A DNA stretch of 9,324 nucleotides from positions 1 to 9,324 of the forward strand of contig JAAZLV010000209.1 in assembly GCA_012799155.1 (NCBI GenBank), in the 5' to 3' direction. The stretch is from Bacteroidales bacterium. Lineage in GTDB: Bacteria; Bacteroidota; Bacteroidia; Bacteroidales; Dysgonomonadaceae. A program made the translations under genes and the position numbers. The notes under the pieces are model-generated. The model was not told where the DNA came from and ran no database searches. It saw only the letters and a program-made list of their open reading frames with translations. Positions 6,096 through 9,324 of this stretch are shown in pieces (positions within the stretch are counted from its first letter, which is position 1; each line of letters opens with the position of its first letter).

Positions 6096-7001
6096 ATGTT
6101 ACATGACACCCTCAATCCAACTCTTTGCGTCCTAATCGTATCCTACAATTTCGAACCATGGATCGATCGCTGCCTGCACTCCCTGCGGGCCTCAACCCTG
6201 CGGGTCACGACAGTTGTGGTGGACAACGGCTCAGATGACCACACTTGTGAAATCATACGCTCACGTTTTCCCGAGGTAGTACTGATCAATAGCGGAGAGA
6301 ACCTGGGATTCGGCAAGGCCAACAACATCGGTTTTCGATATGCACTGGAGAAAGGGTTTGACTATCTATTTTTGATGAACCAGGATGCACGCATCGAACC
6401 TGACACACTAACCCAGCTGGTGGCTGCTGCAGAAAGAGAGAAAGCTTACGGGATACTATCACCCCTCCACCTCAACAGCAGAGGTGATGCTACTGACTTT
6501 GGTTTTGCTGAATATACGGGCATTCGTGACAGGAGGGATGCCGAACGGTTGCCGTCTGCAGTTACCGAATATAAATTTATCAATGCAGCACTTTGGCTAG
6601 TACCTGCCCGGATCATCCGTGAGGTAGGTGGCTTCGCCCCGCTCTTTGCACATTACGGTGAGGACCGTAATTTCGTACTGCGGATGCAAAAAAAGGGTTA
6701 CCGGTTAGGATTGGTGAAAAATGCTGTAGGGTATCATGAGCGGGAGAACAGAGTACTGAGTAGAACTCAATTCTTCTACTCAGAATATGTCTACTTTCTC
6801 ACGGAGGCTTCCAATCCCTATTACAACTTTATCAACGCGTTTGCATACAGCGTGCTTGCCGCCCTGAAAAAGGCCGGCAAGGCTCTTATTGCAGGTAAAG
6901 GCAGGGATGCAGCAGCCTACAACTCCATAGCACTGCGTCTGGTGAGTAAGTTGCGGGCTGCCAGTTACACCCGAAGAGAAGGATATCCTATGCAAAAGTG
7001 A
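6096..7001 (+). CDS. Family 2 glycosyltransferase (rhamnosyltransferase-like)
   Basis: This 301-residue GT-A fold enzyme is predicted to transfer a sugar from a nucleotide-sugar donor to a growing glycan at the cytoplasmic face of the membrane. Motifs in order: LIVSYN (13-18), VVVDNGSDD (40-48) for nucleotide binding, ENLGFGKANNIGF (68-80), LMNQDARIEPD (93-103), where QDA replaces the usual DxD metal-binding motif as in many rhamnosyltransferase-type members, and GGFAPLFAHYGEDRNFVLRMQKKGY (178-202) with the catalytic-type Glu-Asp pair at 189-190. There is no signal peptide or strong transmembrane segment; the C-terminal 60 residues are basic and could touch the membrane. It starts 10 bases after the flippase stop, so both probably act on the same polysaccharide. 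Its last 14 bases overlap the end of rnr on the other strand. Donor and acceptor are unknown; rhamnosyl transfer is only a family resemblance. Confidence 0.92.
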   Translation: MLHDTLNPTLCVLIVSYNFEPWIDRCLHSLRASTLRVTTVVVDNGSDDHTCEIIRSRFPEVVLINSGENLGFGKANNIGFRYALEKGFDYLFLMNQDARIEPDTLTQLVAAAEREKAYGILSPLHLNSRGDATDFGFAEYTGIRDRRDAERLPSAVTEYKFINAALWLVPARIIREVGGFAPLFAHYGEDRNFVLRMQKKGYRLGLVKNAVGYHERENRVLSRTQFFYSEYVYFLTEASNPYYNFINAFAYSVLAALKKAGKALIAGKGRDAAAYNSIALRLVSKLRAASYTRREGYPMQK

Positions 7002-9132
7002 AATCCAGCTGCTTGCGATCGAGGTTGGCACGTGCCACCTGTATTGAGACCGGTTGCCCGAGACGATATTCACGCTTGGAACGACGTCCCACCAATCGGT
7101 AGTTCTTCTCATCCAGCTCATAAAAATCATCATCCAGCTCTCGGATGGGAATCATCCCCTCACACTTGTTCTCATTTATCTCAACGTAGAGTCCCCATTC
7201 GGTGATACCGGATATCACTCCGTCATACACCTTGCCGATCTTGTCCGACATAAACTCCACCTGCTTGTACTTAATTGAATCTCGTTCCGCGTTGGAAGCC
7301 ACCTGCTCCATCTGTGAACAGTGCTTGCACTCCTCCTCAAGTTCTCCCTGATTCACACTCTTGCCACCAGCCAGGTAATGCTCCAGTAAACGGTGTACCA
7401 TCATGTCGGGATAGCGGCGGATGGGTGATGTGAAGTGGGTATAGTAGTCAAAAGCCAGCCCGTAATGCCCCACATTCTTGGTTGAGTAGATCGCCTTCGA
7501 CATTGTACGGATGGCAATTGTCTCGACCAGGTTCTCTTCGGGACGTCCCTGAACTTTGTCTAGAAGAGCGTTTATGCTTTTCGCTACCTCGGTCTTGCTG
7601 CCTTCTGGTTTGATCTTATGCCCGAAACGGAGGATGAAGTTATTGAGGGTATCCAACTTCTCCGGATCGGGAATGTCGTGGATGCGATAGACAAACGTTT
7701 GGGCTTTTTTGCCCTTAGGTACCCGCCCGATAGCTTCTGCCACAGCTTTATTTGCCAGCAACATAAACTCTTCAATCAGGTGGTTGGCCTCTTTTGACTC
7801 CTTGAAGTAGACACCTAGCGGTTTTCCTTTCTCATCGAGGTTGAATTTCACCTCATATCGTTCGAAGTTAATTGCTCCATCAGCAAAGCGGCGTTCGCGA
7901 AGCTGGATAGCCAGGTCGTTCATTTTCAATATCTCAGAGGAGAAATCACCTTTACCGGTCTCAATCACAGCCTGTGCATCCTCGTAGGTGAGACGGCTAT
8001 CCGACTTGATCACCGTGCGGACAATGCGCGACTTTTTGATTTCCGCCTTGTCGTTGAGGTTGAAGATAACAGAGAAGCAGAGCTTTTCTTCCTGTGGACG
8101 TAACGAACATAGCCCGTTACTGAGTCGTTCCGGCAACATCGGGATGGTGCGATCCACCAGATAGACCGAAGTAGCCCTATTCACCGCCTCACGGTCCACC
8201 AAATCACCCGGCTTCACGTAATGTGTCACATCGGCGATATGAACTCCCACCTCCCACTCCCTGGGAGAAAGCTGTCGCAGTGAGAGTGCATCGTCAAAGT
8301 CCTTCGCATCCTTTGGGTCGATGGTGATGGTGAACACATCACGAAAATCCTCCCGTTTGGCGATCTCTTCCTGGCTAATCTTGTCGGAAATTGTCGCGGC
8401 ATATTTCTCCACCTCCGCCGGATACTTGTAGGGCAGATCGTACTGTGCCAGGATGGCATGCATTTCAGTATCGTTCTGTCCCGGCTTGCCCAGGACATCA
8501 ATCACCTTACCCACAGGGTTGTTTGCCTTCTCAGGCCACTCAACAATCTCAACTACCACTTTATCACCGTTGCCGGCTCCATTGAGATCCTCCTTCGGGA
8601 TAAAGATGTCGTTGGAAAGATACTTGTTGTCCATTACCAGGAAAGCGAAGTGCTTCTGTACCTCCAACACCCCCACAAAGCGACTCTGAGTGTGTTGAAG
8701 AATTTCCACAACCGTTCCCTCTGTTTCGGCTCGTTTGCGTTTGGCCAGCAACTGAACCCGTACCCGGTCTCCATTCATGGCATGCTTGCTATTGCGTTCG
8801 GGAATGTAGATAATGTTCGCATCATCGTCAGGTACAAAAAAGTTCTTGCCGTTGCTTCTTCTCTCAAAACGGCCCTCCAGCATCAAGCCACGATTATTGA
8901 TCCGGTACCTGCCTCGAGAGGTCTCAAGCAGCAAATCTTCATCGCGTAGCTTGTCGAGCACCTTCACCAACTGTCGTCGGCCCTCTTCGCTCCGTACGTT
9001 TATAGCTGCTGCTATCTGTTTGTAATTGTATTGTTTATCATTGTTTTCTGTGAGGAATTGTGTGACGGACGTAATCAGTTCTTTCTTCCTGGGTTTGCTT
9101 TCAGTGGAAGAGGTGTTAGTTTTTCTGCTCAT
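6988..9132 (-). CDS. rnr: Ribonuclease R (RNase II/RNB family 3'-5' exoribonuclease)
   Basis: RNase R degrades RNA processively from the 3' end, including structured RNA, and takes part in mRNA decay and rRNA/tRNA quality control in the cytoplasm. The 714-residue protein has the full domain order: N-terminal basic tail and winged helix (about 18-80, ending SRGRYRINNRGLMLEG), two cold-shock domains (about 84-215), the RNB catalytic domain with TIDPKDAKDFDDALSL (270-285; Asp272, Asp278, Asp280, Asp281 are the metal ligands expected for this family), the RNB signature HFTSPIRRYPDMMVHRLL (566-583), and a C-terminal S1 domain (about 633-712). E. coli RNase R has about 810 residues; the difference is mainly a missing Lys-rich C-terminal tail, since this protein ends right after S1 (LDRKQLDFTFA). 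The winged helix and size favour RNase R over RNase II. The ATG at 9132 begins a typical N-terminus. The gene is transcribed alone, divergently from the epimerase gene. Confidence 0.97.
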   Translation of the reverse strand: MSRKTNTSSTESKPRKKELITSVTQFLTENNDKQYNYKQIAAAINVRSEEGRRQLVKVLDKLRDEDLLLETSRGRYRINNRGLMLEGRFERRSNGKNFFVPDDDANIIYIPERNSKHAMNGDRVRVQLLAKRKRAETEGTVVEILQHTQSRFVGVLEVQKHFAFLVMDNKYLSNDIFIPKEDLNGAGNGDKVVVEIVEWPEKANNPVGKVIDVLGKPGQNDTEMHAILAQYDLPYKYPAEVEKYAATISDKISQEEIAKREDFRDVFTITIDPKDAKDFDDALSLRQLSPREWEVGVHIADVTHYVKPGDLVDREAVNRATSVYLVDRTIPMLPERLSNGLCSLRPQEEKLCFSVIFNLNDKAEIKKSRIVRTVIKSDSRLTYEDAQAVIETGKGDFSSEILKMNDLAIQLRERRFADGAINFERYEVKFNLDEKGKPLGVYFKESKEANHLIEEFMLLANKAVAEAIGRVPKGKKAQTFVYRIHDIPDPEKLDTLNNFILRFGHKIKPEGSKTEVAKSINALLDKVQGRPEENLVETIAIRTMSKAIYSTKNVGHYGLAFDYYTHFTSPIRRYPDMMVHRLLEHYLAGGKSVNQGELEEECKHCSQMEQVASNAERDSIKYKQVEFMSDKIGKVYDGVISGITEWGLYVEINENKCEGMIPIRELDDDFYELDEKNYRLVGRRSKREYRLGQPVSIQVARANLDRKQLDFTFA

Positions 9133-9246
9133 AATATCTCTATTGATTAATATAACTTAAACAAATGAGTCCGGTTTTAGTTAACGCAAGGTAATAAAAA
9201 AAACAATCTGAATGCTTAAGATAGGACGTTTTCATGAAGATATCCT

Positions 9247-9254
9247 TATTTTTG
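9247..9254 (+). promoter_or_regulatory. -7 promoter element for the epimerase-type gene
   Basis: TATTTTTG followed by C is a perfect TAnnTTTG, 20 bases before the ATG at 9275, predicting a leader of about 15 bases. No TTTG -33 box is seen at the standard spacing. The rest of the 142-base divergent region (9133-9274) is A/T-rich. I found no convincing promoter for rnr and no clear dyad in it. Confidence 0.5.
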
Positions 9255-9274
9255 CAGAAGAGAAATGATTCACA

Positions 9275-9324
9275 ATGGACAAAAAAAGAATACTCATCAC
9301 CGGCGCCAGCGGTTTTATCGGCAG
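9275..9324 (+). CDS. NAD-dependent epimerase/dehydratase-type protein, 5' end only
   Basis: Only the first 16 codons and two bases are in the window; the gene runs off the right edge. The translation begins MDKKRILITGASGFIG, the N-terminal beta strand and glycine-rich loop (GxxGxxG at residues 10-16) of an extended short-chain dehydrogenase/reductase that binds NAD(P). Such proteins include nucleotide-sugar epimerases and dehydratases, but also other reductases, so substrate and pathway cannot be given. The ATG at 9275 fits both the promoter at 9247-9254 and the family N-terminus; the ATG at 9265 is in a different frame. Confidence 0.75.
   Translation, partial: MDKKRILITGASGFIG

Noticed and set aside
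7026..7037. 12-bp perfect palindrome TGGCACGTGCCA as an operator or terminator
   Set aside because: A couple of such palindromes are expected by chance in 9 kb, it lies inside rnr coding sequence, and no T-run follows.
8458..8949. 163-codon open frame opposite rnr
   Set aside because: It is a shadow of the conserved cold-shock domain coding region of rnr and has no domain or promoter of its own.
1..9324. Search for a defence system, toxin-antitoxin pair, mobile element, CRISPR array, riboswitch or RNA gene
   Set aside because: All long open frames are accounted for by housekeeping or envelope genes, intergenic gaps are short (159 bases at most), and no repeat arrays, terminal inverted repeats or tRNA-like structures were seen.

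Overview
The window looks like chromosomal DNA of a member of the Bacteroidota, most likely order Bacteroidales. Three things point there. The start regions carry TAnnTTTG-type -7 promoter elements rather than sigma70 boxes. The starts lack Shine-Dalgarno sequences. A short one-domain 'glycogen/starch synthase' sits directly upstream of a DUF4270 lipoprotein, a pairing I recall from Bacteroidales genomes. I do not assign a genus. Base composition looks uniform, and I see no mobile elements, CRISPR arrays, tRNA or rRNA genes.

Layout. Positions 106-924 (+) encode a one-domain glycogen-synthase homologue. It has lost the ADP-glucose-binding KTGGL motif and the whole C-terminal half. It is followed by a secreted DUF4270 lipoprotein (1072-2466, +). 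A hairpin at 2473-2497 separates this from a leftward pair, queG (4480-3560) and ruvB (3533-2502): tRNA queuosine maturation and Holliday-junction branch migration. A divergent intergenic region (4481-4639) then gives rise to a rightward two-gene unit for surface polysaccharide work: a Wzx/MOP-type flippase (4640-6085) and a family 2 glycosyltransferase (6096-7001). The 3' end of the glycosyltransferase gene overlaps by 14 bp the 3' end of the leftward gene for ribonuclease R (9132-6988). Finally, a divergent region leads into the first codons of an NAD-dependent epimerase/dehydratase-type protein (9275 onward, cut by the window edge).

The genes do not form one pathway. They are mostly housekeeping genes (ruvB, queG, rnr) interleaved with envelope genes. 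I did not find a convincing new system. The points most worth a second look are the presumably non-catalytic glycogen synthase homologue, a candidate 22-bp operator dyad between queG and the flippase gene, the repeated TAnnTTTG starts (one implying a nearly leaderless queG mRNA), and the tail-to-tail overlap of the glycosyltransferase gene with rnr.
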